Assembly: GCF_017742215.1 (NCBI RefSeq)
Contig: NZ_JAGHKP010000003.1
Coordinates: forward strand, 186,001 to 250,000
DNA from: Chitinophaga chungangae
GTDB taxonomy: Bacteria; Bacteroidota; Bacteroidia; Chitinophagales; Chitinophagaceae
Length of the DNA: 64,000 bases
Direction of reading: 5' to 3'
Both the position numbers and the translations under genes were made by a program. Positions 52,034 through 60,792 of the stretch are shown here, piece after piece. Below the pieces are notes generated by a model. It was not told the origin of the DNA. It searched no databases and worked only from the letters and a program-made list of their open reading frames with translations. Position 1 is the stretch's first letter, and every line of letters begins with the position of its first letter.

Positions 52034-53233
52034 ATGGGCATGATAGAGAACAATGACCAGATCATCCGGCTGATAGGTAAATACCTGGAAACCAGCCTGG
52101 ATGACGGAGAGCGACGCATATTGGACGAATGGCTGAACGCTGCCGAAGATAACCGCAGGCTGTTTCGGGAACTCACCGATCCGCAACAGGTATCGCGGGA
52201 GCTGCGCCGTTTTTATGCCTATAACTCTGAACGCATTGCCCAAAAGATCGGGGGAGAAATACCGGCATTCGCCGCTCCCGCACCCGCACCGGTGCACCGC
52301 CTGCATTTCCTGCGCCGCTGGGGATGGGCCGCCGCCGCGGTGTTGCTCCTGGGCGCCGGTACCTGGTATTTTACCACGCAACAACAAACAAATCCTTCTC
52401 CTGCAACCGTAGCGGCAGCTGAAATTTCTCCCGGCCGCGAAGGCGCCATCCTCACCCTGTCAGACGGCCGCCAGGTGGTGCTGGACAGTCTTGCCAACGG
52501 TACCATCGCGCAGCAGCAGGGCACCGATGTAGTGCTTTCCAACGGACAGCTTACCTATAACGACGATCGCAGCGATGCTCCCGGCATCGCGTACAATACG
52601 ATGACCACGCCCCGCGGGCGGCAGTTCCGGATCACGCTTCCGGACGGCACGAGGGTCTGGCTGAACGCCGCCAGTTCCATCCGTTACCCCGTCGCTTTTA
52701 CAGGTAAAGAGCGCAAAGTGGACATTACCGGCGAAGTATTTTTTGAAGTGTCGAAAGACGCTTCAAAGCCGTTCCTGGTGAACGCCACGGATGAAGTCTC
52801 CATTTCCGTGCTCGGCACCTCTTTCAACATCAATGCTTACGACAACGAAAAAAATATAGCCGCCACGCTGCTGACAGGCGCAGTGAAAGTAACCGTACCG
52901 GGAAACAGCAAAGCGCCCGTGCTCCGGCCCGGCCAGCAGGCCAGCATAAACAGGGCCAGCGGCCAGATGCAGGTGCTTCAGGCGGAGCCTGATAGGATCA
53001 TGGCCTGGAAAAACGGTCTATTCAATTTCGAAGGGGCCGGTATCGAAGACGTGATGCGCCAGCTGGAACGCTGGTACGACATCCGCGTCGTTTACGAAAA
53101 CGGCATACCAGACATTACATTCCTCGGGGAAATAGACAGGCAGATCGCATTGCCCGACCTGCTGGAAATATTAAGAAGAACAGACGTGGACTTTAGAATT
53201 GAGGGGCGCACATTGATCGTGCTCAACAACTAG
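52034..53233 (+). CDS. FecR-family anti-sigma factor
   Basis: The product is 399 residues; an ATG at 52040 is an alternative start. The cytoplasmic domain (1-90) includes GKYLETSLDDGERRILDEWLNAAEDNRRLFREL. One membrane span lies at about 96-113 (GWAAAAVLLLGAGTWYF). The periplasmic part first has the DUF-like repeat EGAILTLSDGRQVVLDSL typical of longer FecR proteins, then the FecR domain (YNTMTTPRGRQFRITLPDGTRVWLNAASSI, KVDITGEVFFEVSKDASKPF, ISVLGTSFNINAYDNEK) and the C-terminal STN-like module (FNFEGAGIEDVMRQLERWYDIRVVY, then LPDLLEILRRTDVDF). It transmits the signal from the SusC encoded 159 bases downstream. Confidence 0.93.
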   Translation: MGMIENNDQIIRLIGKYLETSLDDGERRILDEWLNAAEDNRRLFRELTDPQQVSRELRRFYAYNSERIAQKIGGEIPAFAAPAPAPVHRLHFLRRWGWAAAAVLLLGAGTWYFTTQQQTNPSPATVAAAEISPGREGAILTLSDGRQVVLDSLANGTIAQQQGTDVVLSNGQLTYNDDRSDAPGIAYNTMTTPRGRQFRITLPDGTRVWLNAASSIRYPVAFTGKERKVDITGEVFFEVSKDASKPFLVNATDEVSISVLGTSFNINAYDNEKNIAATLLTGAVKVTVPGNSKAPVLRPGQQASINRASGQMQVLQAEPDRIMAWKNGLFNFEGAGIEDVMRQLERWYDIRVVYENGIPDITFLGEIDRQIALPDLLEILRRTDVDFRIEGRTLIVLNN

Positions 53234-53293
53234 CATACATAGGCATAACTATAGGCTAAAAGAAATCGAATTAAGAACCAGCCAAAAAAGAGA

Positions 53294-53320
53294 ACCGTCA
53301 CGGGTTGCAGCCGTGACGGT
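53294..53320. repeat. Perfect 10-base-pair hairpin between FecR and SusC
   Basis: ACCGTCACGG pairs with CCGTGACGGT around the loop GTTGCAG, and GAG/CTC can extend it past one bulged A. No T-tract follows, so it is not a standard terminator. It lies 60 bases after the FecR stop and 72 bases before the SusC start, a place where an RNA hairpin could adjust the ratio between the sensor and transporter messages. Confidence 0.5.
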
Positions 53321-53392
53321 CTCACATGATCCGGTTGAGGCTTAAACGGACTTGCTATTCTCATTTATTAACAACCAAATCGCTTGCAATTT

Positions 53393-56300
53393 ATGCAAAA
53401 AAAATGCTATTGGCCGCCCGGTGACCGGGGAAAAAACGGCCTGACCAAAATCACCCTGGCTATGGGACCGACCAAAGGAAGATCCCGTCACGCCAACCTA
53501 AAAATGATCATAAACGCGATGAAACTGACTGCGATCCTTATGGTGGCCGCAATTTTACAGGCATCCGCTTCCGGCCATGCACAAACTGTCACCCTGTCTG
53601 CTAAGACTATACCTTTAAAGAACGTATTTGCGGCTATCAAGGCGCAAACCGGCTACGTGGTGTTCAGCAATGCCAATACCATCAACGAAAACCAGCAGGT
53701 TTCGCTGTCTGTGAAAGACATGCCGCTGGAAGACCTGATGGACCTGGTGCTGAGAGACCTTCCGGTTACTTTCCTGATCAGGGGCAAAACTATCGTATTG
53801 TCGCGCAAAGCGCCGGTGGCAGAGCAACCGTCTGCCCCGCCGCCCGTTTCCGTGAGCGGCAGCATCCGTTCCCGGTCGGGAGAGCCTTTGCCGGGCGTGT
53901 CTATCCGTGTGAAAGGCACCAATATCGGCACCGTTGCCGCTAACAACGGGAATTTTTCCCTCCCCAATATCCCGGAGAATGCCGTGCTGGTGATCTCCAT
54001 GATCGGTTTTGAGCCGGTAGAGATCCGCATCAGGCAGGCCGCCAACGGGTATACCGCTTCCACCGTCAAAACCGATCAGGCCGGCCTTGTGCATGTGATC
54101 GACGGCGGCGCGCCCGTACTGAACATCACCATGCGCCCCCGCGACCTTTCCATCAACGACGTGGTGGTGACCGGCTATTCCACCGTCAATAAAGGCAGCT
54201 ACGTGGGCGCTGTATACAGTACGCGCGCAGACGATATCAAGATCGCCGGCGAAACCAGCATCGACCAGATGCTGCAGGGCGTGGTGCCGGGCATGAACGT
54301 AATGGTACAGTCCGGCCAGGTGGGCGCAACGCCCAAGATCCGCATCCGTGGTACTTCTACGCTGCTGGGCAACCAGGAACCTGTGTGGGTGGTAGACGGC
54401 ATCATCCAGCGCAATCCGCTGCCATTGCCGCCAAACAGCGGCAGTCTTGCAGGCGATCTGAACGACCTGCGCCTCATTGCGTCCAACGCCATCTCCTGGC
54501 TGAACCCGAACGATATCGAAACGATCACTGTATTGAAAGACGCTTCCGCTACCGCCATCTACGGTTCGCAGGCGGCCAACGGCGTGATCGTGCTCACCAC
54601 TAAAAAAGGAAAGCCGGGCCAGATAGCCGTTTCTTACAGCACCAATCTTTCCATCGGCCAGCGCCCCAAATATTCACAATATGATCTCATGAATTCCCAG
54701 GAGCTCATGAAGTTCTCCAAAGAAGTGTACGAAGCCCGCGACGCCTATACGCAGAGCGTGATGCCTATCGGCTACGGAGAGCTGATCCAGCAGCTGCAGA
54801 ACAAAGAGATCACCGAAGCGCAATACGAAGCAGGTTTCCGCAAGCTGGAAAACCAGAATACGGACTGGTTCAAATATCTTTTCCGCAATTCTTTCAGCCA
54901 GAACCATAGCGTGAGCATTTCCGGCGGTACGGAAAGACTGATGAACCGCACTTCGCTGAACATGCAGCGGCAGATGGGCGAAGCGAAAGGTAACGAGGTG
55001 AGCAATTTTTCCGCTACTTCCAACACCACGCTCCGCCTGGGAAGCCGCCTTACGGTGAACCTGCTGCTGAACGGGAGCGTGAACAATACCGAAGGTTTCG
55101 CTTACGGCGCAAGCCCTTTCGATTACGCCTACAACACATCCCGCACAATTCCGGCGTATAATGAAGACGGTACTTTATTCTACCACGAAAAACGGGGTAC
55201 CACCAGCACCGCCCTTCCCGGTGTGATGAGCTATCATTACAATGTGCTGAACGAACTGGAAAACACCGGCAGCCGCAATACCAACAGCACCCTCAGCACG
55301 ACGGCAGACGTGCGTTTGCAGCTGGCGAAAGGGCTGGAATACCAGGGCCTGCTGTCTTATTCCTCCGCTACAACCGGGCAGAAGTCGTATGCAACGGAAT
55401 TGTCCTGGTACGTTACCAACATCCGCGGCTACGAGTTCGGCAGCGTGCCTTCCAACTCCCCGCAGGAAAAGAGCAGCCGCCTGCCTTTCGGCGGCCTGGC
55501 GGCACTGGAGAGCTCTTCCAACAAAAGTTATACTTTCCGGAACAGCCTCGTATTTAACCGCACTTTTAATAAAAAACACTCCGTAACCGCGCAGGCCGGT
55601 ATCGAAGCGCGCTCCTCCAACCTGGAAGGCGACCTCGCCACCCGCTTCGGTTACCTGCGTTACCGCGGCGAAAGTTATGCGCCCGTGCCGCTGAAACCGG
55701 TACTGACCAACAACGGCAACGTCGAAGACCTGCACGAAGCCATGCGCCTGAACTCCCGCATCATCACGCAGCAAAGCAATTACCTGAGCGAATACTTTTC
55801 CGCATTTTACAACTACGACCAGCGTTACGTATTTAATTTTAACGCGCGCGTAGACGCCTCCAACCGCTTCGGCCAGGACAAAAACAAACGTTTCCAGCCT
55901 ACGTGGTCCGTTGGCGGTAAATGGCGCGTTGCGAACGAAAAATGGTTCGGCAACGTGGCCTGGCTGAACAACCTGGACCTGTCCGCCACCTATGGCTACC
56001 AGGGTAACGCGGTGGAAGAAGTATCGCCTTATCTCATTGCCACCGATGGCGGCCTGAGCAGCGAGTACAATCAGTACATCCTCAACATCAAATCGCTGCC
56101 TTATTTCGACCTGGGCTGGGAAAAGACCCGGAGCTGGAACGTCGGCATGGACCTTTCGCTGTTCAACGGCAGGGTGAACGCCACGGCCAACTATTTCAGG
56201 AAAGTGAGCAATGTGCTGGCGCCGAGGGACGTGCCGGTGGAAAACGGGATGGACGCGGCGATCGTGTTCGGTTCGCAGATGGAGAACTACGGCTACGACT

Positions 56301-57112
56301 TCATCGTGAACATAGTGCCCATCCGCACGAAAGACTTCACCTGGCAGCTGTCGGTTAACAGCGGCCGCACGCGCAACGTGGTGAAGGATAACCAGAAGGT
56401 GAACCTGTTGGAAGATTACCTGAACGGCACCGCGGTGCTCAACGGCAAGCCGTACTCCACTTTCTATTCTTATTCCTTCGCAGGCCTGAACCACAGCAAC
56501 GGCGTGCCTTTGTTCAATAACCTGGACGGCAAGCCGAGCGACGACTATACGAACTTTCTGGTGGAAACCGGTAAACTGGAGCCGGACTTTACGGGCGGTT
56601 TCAACACTTCGTTGCGTTACAAAAACTTCTCGTTCTCCGCCATGTTCTCCCTGGCATTCGGGGCAGACAAACGCCTGCCTGTGTATTACAGCACGTCCGG
56701 CGCGCCCACGCCCGAGCAGAATGCGCCGCGCATACTGGACCAACGCTGGAAACAGCCGGGAGACGAACAGTATACGAACATTCCGGCCGTGCCGCCGGGC
56801 AATCCGCGCAGGTTCGAGATCGAGCTGCCGCTGCTGACGAGCAGGCTGCCGGTATCGCCTTACGATCTGTATAATGTTTCGGATTACATGGTGGCCGGCG
56901 GCGATTTTATCCGTTGCCGTTCGCTGGCGCTCAACTACCAGTTCGGGCCGTCTGTGCTGAGAGCCCTGCATGTGAGGAACCTTTCTTCCTCCTTCAGCCT
57001 CACCAATCCTTTCTTTATCGCCTTCGACAAGGCCTGGAGGGGTTACGATCCTGAAACAGCGGGCTGGCCTGCACGCCGGGTAACTTCCATATCATTTAAC
57101 ATGACCTTCTAA
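53393..57112 (+). CDS. SusC-family TonB-dependent transporter with STN domain
   Basis: The product is 1239 residues from the ATG at 53393. The long basic leader (MQKKCYWPPGDRGKNGLTKI...) before the signal core MKLTAILMVAAILQASASGHAQ is usual for Chitinophaga SusC proteins; a start at the ATG near 53519 cannot be excluded. The STN domain (about 62-142; TIPLKNVFAAIKAQTGYVVFSN then MPLEDLMDLVLRDLPVTF) is followed by a carboxypeptidase-D-like domain (about 150-245), the TonB-box region SINDVVVTGYSTVNKGSYVG, the plug with VLKDASATAIYGSQAANGVIVL, and the barrel ending ITFNMTF-type (VTSISFNMTF). It is tied to the FecI/FecR pair upstream and to SusD 11 bases downstream. Cargo is unknown. Confidence 0.95.
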   Translation: MQKKCYWPPGDRGKNGLTKITLAMGPTKGRSRHANLKMIINAMKLTAILMVAAILQASASGHAQTVTLSAKTIPLKNVFAAIKAQTGYVVFSNANTINENQQVSLSVKDMPLEDLMDLVLRDLPVTFLIRGKTIVLSRKAPVAEQPSAPPPVSVSGSIRSRSGEPLPGVSIRVKGTNIGTVAANNGNFSLPNIPENAVLVISMIGFEPVEIRIRQAANGYTASTVKTDQAGLVHVIDGGAPVLNITMRPRDLSINDVVVTGYSTVNKGSYVGAVYSTRADDIKIAGETSIDQMLQGVVPGMNVMVQSGQVGATPKIRIRGTSTLLGNQEPVWVVDGIIQRNPLPLPPNSGSLAGDLNDLRLIASNAISWLNPNDIETITVLKDASATAIYGSQAANGVIVLTTKKGKPGQIAVSYSTNLSIGQRPKYSQYDLMNSQELMKFSKEVYEARDAYTQSVMPIGYGELIQQLQNKEITEAQYEAGFRKLENQNTDWFKYLFRNSFSQNHSVSISGGTERLMNRTSLNMQRQMGEAKGNEVSNFSATSNTTLRLGSRLTVNLLLNGSVNNTEGFAYGASPFDYAYNTSRTIPAYNEDGTLFYHEKRGTTSTALPGVMSYHYNVLNELENTGSRNTNSTLSTTADVRLQLAKGLEYQGLLSYSSATTGQKSYATELSWYVTNIRGYEFGSVPSNSPQEKSSRLPFGGLAALESSSNKSYTFRNSLVFNRTFNKKHSVTAQAGIEARSSNLEGDLATRFGYLRYRGESYAPVPLKPVLTNNGNVEDLHEAMRLNSRIITQQSNYLSEYFSAFYNYDQRYVFNFNARVDASNRFGQDKNKRFQPTWSVGGKWRVANEKWFGNVAWLNNLDLSATYGYQGNAVEEVSPYLIATDGGLSSEYNQYILNIKSLPYFDLGWEKTRSWNVGMDLSLFNGRVNATANYFRKVSNVLAPRDVPVENGMDAAIVFGSQMENYGYDFIVNIVPIRTKDFTWQLSVNSGRTRNVVKDNQKVNLLEDYLNGTAVLNGKPYSTFYSYSFAGLNHSNGVPLFNNLDGKPSDDYTNFLVETGKLEPDFTGGFNTSLRYKNFSFSAMFSLAFGADKRLPVYYSTSGAPTPEQNAPRILDQRWKQPGDEQYTNIPAVPPGNPRRFEIELPLLTSRLPVSPYDLYNVSDYMVAGGDFIRCRSLALNYQFGPSVLRALHVRNLSSSFSLTNPFFIAFDKAWRGYDPETAGWPARRVTSISFNMTF

Positions 57113-57123
57113 CACTGACGCGC

Positions 57124-58560
57124 ATGAAATATAAATTCTTTGCAATACCGATGATCGCCGCCACCCTTGCGCTGGGCGGATGCTCTAAGTTCCTGGAGGA
57201 AAAATCACAGAGCGATGTGATACCGAAAACCGTGGTGGATTTCCGCGAGCTGCTGCTGGGGTCGGGTTATCCCGGTAAAACCAACCCGGCGGCGATGGTG
57301 TATCTCATGGACGACGACGTGGACCTTAACTGCGAATCCGGCGTAAGCTCGGGATACCCGATCGTGGGTACGGACCCGGTAAAGGAAGACTACCTGCTGT
57401 ATACCTGGCAGCCCCGCCAGGCGGAAGAAAATGGCCTCGGCATCCGTATCGGCGACCAGGCCGGCAGTACCGCCTATTTTAAGGTATACGAACGCATCAA
57501 AGGCTGCAACGCGGTGCTGGATTATGTAGACGATGCCATCGGCACGCGGGAGGAAAAAGACCGTGTAAAAGCGGAAGCGCTTGCGGTGCGTGCGTTCCAC
57601 TATTTCACATTGGTGAACCTGTACGGCGATCCTTACAACCAGAACCCAACCGGGCCGGGCGTGCCGCTGAAGATGACCTCCAGCGTGGAGGCCGATTCTC
57701 CCGCGCGCAATACCGTGGCGGAAGTATATGACGCCATCGTGAAAGACCTGGACGAAGCCGCGCGGCTGATGGACCCTTTGCCTATCGTGCGCAAAGATTT
57801 CCATATCAACCAGCCTGCTATTCACATCCTGCTGTCCAGGGTATATCTCCATATGGAAAAATGGGAAGACTGCGTGGCGGAAGCCGACAAAGCGTTTGCG
57901 TTGGGGGCTACCGTGCCGGACCTTACCAACATCACCGCCGGGCGGTGGATCAGCTACGACAACGCGGAGGTGGAATGGATGACCGGCAGCACTTACCAGG
58001 AATACAACCAGACCGATTACGCACCCTCCCGTCAGTTTATGGCGAGCTTCGGGGCAGACGACGTCCGCGGAAAATTCGGTTTCTCCAGGCCGTCTAACAG
58101 CGAAAACTCACCGCTGCTGACAAAGTTTTTGACCAACGGCACGGAAGCCATCTCCCAGGCCGTGCGCGCCTCCGAAGCAATGATGAACCGCGCGGAAGCA
58201 TATGTGCAGCTGAATAAGCTGGGCGATGCGCTGAAAGACCTCAACGCGATGCGCCGCCGCCGCATTATCGGTTACGCGGACGTGAGCATCGGCGACAAAG
58301 CCGTATTGCTCGCGGAAGTACGCGAAGAGCGCCGCAAGGAGTTCTGCTACGAAGGTTTCCGCTGGTTCGACCTGCGCCGCTACGGCAGGCCGTCTATCAC
58401 GCACCGTTACCAGCACGAGCCAACCGAGCAGATATTGCAGTATACCCTGAAGGAAAAAGACCCGGCGTACACGCTGCCTTTCCCTTCGAGCCTGCTGCTG
58501 CGCAACCCGAAACTTACCCAAAACCCTTCGGCGTCTATACCGAACCGCGTTGGACAATAA
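57124..58560 (+). CDS. SusD/RagB-family lipoprotein
   Basis: The product is 478 residues with signal MKYKFFAIPMIAATLALGGC (lipobox ALGGC) and the opening SKFLEEKSQSDVIPKTVVDFRELLLGSGYPG. The helical core has RVKAEALAVRAFHYFTLVNLYG, a classic SusD block, and the distal part has RRKEFCYEGFRWFDLRRYGRP and DPAYTLPFPSSLLLRNPKLTQN. This belongs to the subgroup that is usually followed by a zinc-metallopeptidase-like lipoprotein, as here (12 bases downstream). It binds substrate for the SusC just upstream. Confidence 0.93.
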   Translation: MKYKFFAIPMIAATLALGGCSKFLEEKSQSDVIPKTVVDFRELLLGSGYPGKTNPAAMVYLMDDDVDLNCESGVSSGYPIVGTDPVKEDYLLYTWQPRQAEENGLGIRIGDQAGSTAYFKVYERIKGCNAVLDYVDDAIGTREEKDRVKAEALAVRAFHYFTLVNLYGDPYNQNPTGPGVPLKMTSSVEADSPARNTVAEVYDAIVKDLDEAARLMDPLPIVRKDFHINQPAIHILLSRVYLHMEKWEDCVAEADKAFALGATVPDLTNITAGRWISYDNAEVEWMTGSTYQEYNQTDYAPSRQFMASFGADDVRGKFGFSRPSNSENSPLLTKFLTNGTEAISQAVRASEAMMNRAEAYVQLNKLGDALKDLNAMRRRRIIGYADVSIGDKAVLLAEVREERRKEFCYEGFRWFDLRRYGRPSITHRYQHEPTEQILQYTLKEKDPAYTLPFPSSLLLRNPKLTQNPSASIPNRVGQ

Positions 58561-58572
58561 ATTTCTGAACTC

Positions 58573-59526
58573 ATGATACGCATTCACATGAAATATATTT
58601 TCTTCCTGGCCATCGCCGGCAGCCTGTTCCTGGCCGCCTGCAAAAAGGATACGCCCATTGGGCCGCCGATAAAGCTTGAACCGGACTATGCGCTGCCGCA
58701 GGGCAACGCGCCGAAAGAAGCGAACGACAAGATCCAGCAGCTGTACGACAAGTACGGTTCCTATTTCCTGTACAACTTCACCCAGAAGGATTTTGAATGG
58801 ATACAATCCTCCGGCAACAGCAACAGCAAGATCGATACCGCCGTGCTGGGCAACCCGGAGTATACTATGGATATGCTCGCTTTGCTGGAGGATGTATGGC
58901 TGAAATTCCTGCCGGAAGACTTCAAGAAAAAAGGCGGCATTCCTTACCGCGTATTCATCATGGACAGCATCAAGCAGTTCCGCGGCGCCGGTTACCCGCC
59001 CGGATTTGAATACCTGAACTTCGAGTATAAAGTGATCGGGAAAGCCATTGCCTTCAGCGGCATGAACGCCAACCTGCGAACGATGACGCCCGCGCAGAAA
59101 CTTGCGAAAAAGAACCTGATCATCGGCGTGATGTGGAACTATTATGTGAACAGCGGTTTCCTGGACGTTCCGGCCGCCTTTTATAACGTTTCCGACTATG
59201 TGAACCAGCCGCAAATGCCCATCAACGCCGCCAACCCGGCGAACGTGGAGGCGTACCGCCAGCGCGGGTTCCTGCCCGAATCGTACAACATCGTTACCGG
59301 CGCGCCCAGCGAATGGCTAAAAAGCGCGTATTTCTGGACCAGCACGCCGAAGAACTACGACCTCAGCTCGTATATCTATCACATGCTGCAATGCTCAGAC
59401 GAGAAGATCGCGCCGCTGGTGAACGACAATTACCCGCTGATCAAACAAAAGTTCGACATACTGGTGAAACACTTCAGGGATAAATACGGCATTGACGTGA
59501 GGGCGATCGCCAACGCCACCTATTGA
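58573..59526 (+). CDS. Metallopeptidase-like lipoprotein (Mx1 type) lacking HExxH
   Basis: The product is 317 residues; the ATG at 58588 is an equally good start. The lipobox is LFLAAC (Cys23). The overall pattern matches the substrate-import-associated zinc metallohydrolase lipoproteins that follow SusC/SusD: acidic opening KLEPDYALPQGN, the block MLALLEDVWLKFLPEDFKKKGGIPYRVFIMDS, a middle helix, then GFLPESYNIVTGAPSEWLKSAYFWTSTPKNYDLSSYIYHML and the end KQKFDILVKHFRDKYGIDV. In the family the middle helix has HExxH; here the corresponding stretch is NLIIGVMWNYYVNSGF (181-196), with no His or Glu, and the downstream acidic ligand region (NYDLSSYIYHML) lacks Glu. It is therefore probably a non-catalytic binding protein. 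Confidence 0.75.
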   Translation: MIRIHMKYIFFLAIAGSLFLAACKKDTPIGPPIKLEPDYALPQGNAPKEANDKIQQLYDKYGSYFLYNFTQKDFEWIQSSGNSNSKIDTAVLGNPEYTMDMLALLEDVWLKFLPEDFKKKGGIPYRVFIMDSIKQFRGAGYPPGFEYLNFEYKVIGKAIAFSGMNANLRTMTPAQKLAKKNLIIGVMWNYYVNSGFLDVPAAFYNVSDYVNQPQMPINAANPANVEAYRQRGFLPESYNIVTGAPSEWLKSAYFWTSTPKNYDLSSYIYHMLQCSDEKIAPLVNDNYPLIKQKFDILVKHFRDKYGIDVRAIANATY

Positions 59527-59838
59527 TCCATGTTTACGGCTGCTCTCCGGCAAACCGGCGAAGGGCGGCTGTTTTCACCCTGTTACCGTTTGTAACGCAA
59601 ACAAACCGCCGCCGCTCCTTCCGCCAATGTAGCAGCAAAAAAAATCAGGCAACAATGTCCTCGTCATAAGCATCAAACAAGGCCCCGATGTTCATCGGGG
59701 CTTTTGTTTCGCTTTGTCCCGGCCGTTCGCGGGCCGCATTTGCCTTTCATCAATAATCGGGTCGGAGGCAGGTAGAAGAGAGCGGGTTGGTTGTTTCAGA
59801 GAAGGCCTTCAAACAATTATGAAAACAATACTTACTGA
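59527..59838. other. Intergenic region with a terminator and gldA leader
   Basis: I see no convincing gene in these 312 bases. The first part contains a small GTTAC-N5-GTAAC dyad (59582-59596); a terminator lies at 59682-59705. The last 130 bases should hold the promoter of the GldA-like gene, but no good TAnnTTTG element is visible. Confidence 0.5.
59682..59705 (+). terminator. Intrinsic terminator after the third SusCD operon
   Basis: GCCCCGAT / ATCGGGGC with the loop GTTC is followed by TTTTGTTT. Flanking AAACAA on the left can pair with TTGTTT on the right, so it may work in both directions. Confidence 0.85.
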
Positions 59839-60768
59839 ATGGAAAACGCCATTGTAAAAGTTGAAAATCTGTCTCACCGCTACACCTCGCAATGGGCGGT
59901 CAGGGATATCAGTTTCGAGATACGCAGCCAGGGAGTGGTAGGGCTGCTCGGCTCCAATGGGGCCGGTAAATCCACCACCATGAACATTATCTGCGGCGTG
60001 CTGAAACAAACCAAAGGCAAGGTGTTCATCAACGGCATCGACCTGGATAAAAATCCCGTGGAAGCGAAAAAGAACATCGGTTTTATGCCGCAAAAACTGC
60101 CGCTTCACCTCGATTTTACCGTAGAGGAATACCTGACCTATTGCGCCGACCTGCGGCTGGTAGATAAATCGCAGGTGAAAAACGCCGTGACCGCGGCCGC
60201 CGAAAGATGCGGCGTGCTGCATTTCAGGGACCGGCTGCTGCGCAATCTTTCCGGCGGTTACCAGCAACGCGTGGGCATCGCCCAGGCTATCGTGCACAGC
60301 CCGCGGTTCGTGGTGCTCGACGAGCCCACCAACGGCCTCGATCCCAACCAGATCGTGGAAGTGCGCCACCTGATCCGCGAAATAGCGAAAGACAGGTCGG
60401 TGCTTCTGTCTACCCACATCCTCTCCGAAGTACAGGCCACCTGCCAGGAGATCAAGATGATAGACCAGGGGCAGCTCGTGTTTTCCGGCACCATGGACAT
60501 GTTCGATAATTACATCGAGCCGAACAGCCTCATTCTTTCGCTGGACGAGCCGCCCGGCGAAGAAGAACTGATGCGGCTGGAAGGCGTGCGCTCCGTGGAA
60601 CAGATCGGGCCGTACCGCTTCCGCCTCGGGTACGACGGCGATAAAGGCACCACCCGGCGCGTAGCCGCCACCAGCGTGGAACGCGGCTGGGGCCTGATGG
60701 AGCTGGTAGTTGAAAAAAGCTCGCTGGACGCAGTGTTCGCAAGACTGTCCGGGAAGGCCGGCAAATAA
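59839..60768 (+). CDS. gldA: GldA-like ABC transporter ATP-binding protein
   Basis: The product is 309 residues. Walker A is GSNGAGKST (about 38-46), the Q-loop is in IGFMPQKLPLH, the ABC signature is LSGGYQQRVGIAQAI, Walker B is VVLDEPTNGLD and the switch histidine is in LLSTHILSEV, so the ATPase is complete. The C-terminal 80 residues form an accessory domain seen in GldA-type proteins (LILSLDEPPGEEELMRLEGVRSVEQI). It pairs with the fused permease/GldG gene 24 bases downstream. In Flavobacterium, GldA works with GldF and GldG and is needed for gliding in some species; its exact role is unsettled. A role in gliding or envelope maintenance is inferred from homology and gene order. Confidence 0.88.
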   Translation: MENAIVKVENLSHRYTSQWAVRDISFEIRSQGVVGLLGSNGAGKSTTMNIICGVLKQTKGKVFINGIDLDKNPVEAKKNIGFMPQKLPLHLDFTVEEYLTYCADLRLVDKSQVKNAVTAAAERCGVLHFRDRLLRNLSGGYQQRVGIAQAIVHSPRFVVLDEPTNGLDPNQIVEVRHLIREIAKDRSVLLSTHILSEVQATCQEIKMIDQGQLVFSGTMDMFDNYIEPNSLILSLDEPPGEEELMRLEGVRSVEQIGPYRFRLGYDGDKGTTRRVAATSVERGWGLMELVVEKSSLDAVFARLSGKAGK

Positions 60769-60792
60769 TGCACTTTAAAAAGACATCAATCA

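Noticed and set aside
59819..59857. Tiny frame of 12 codons overlapping the GldA start (MKTILTEWKTPL)
   Set aside because: It could be a leader peptide, but it has no repeated codons, no attached hairpin and no conserved pattern that I can see.
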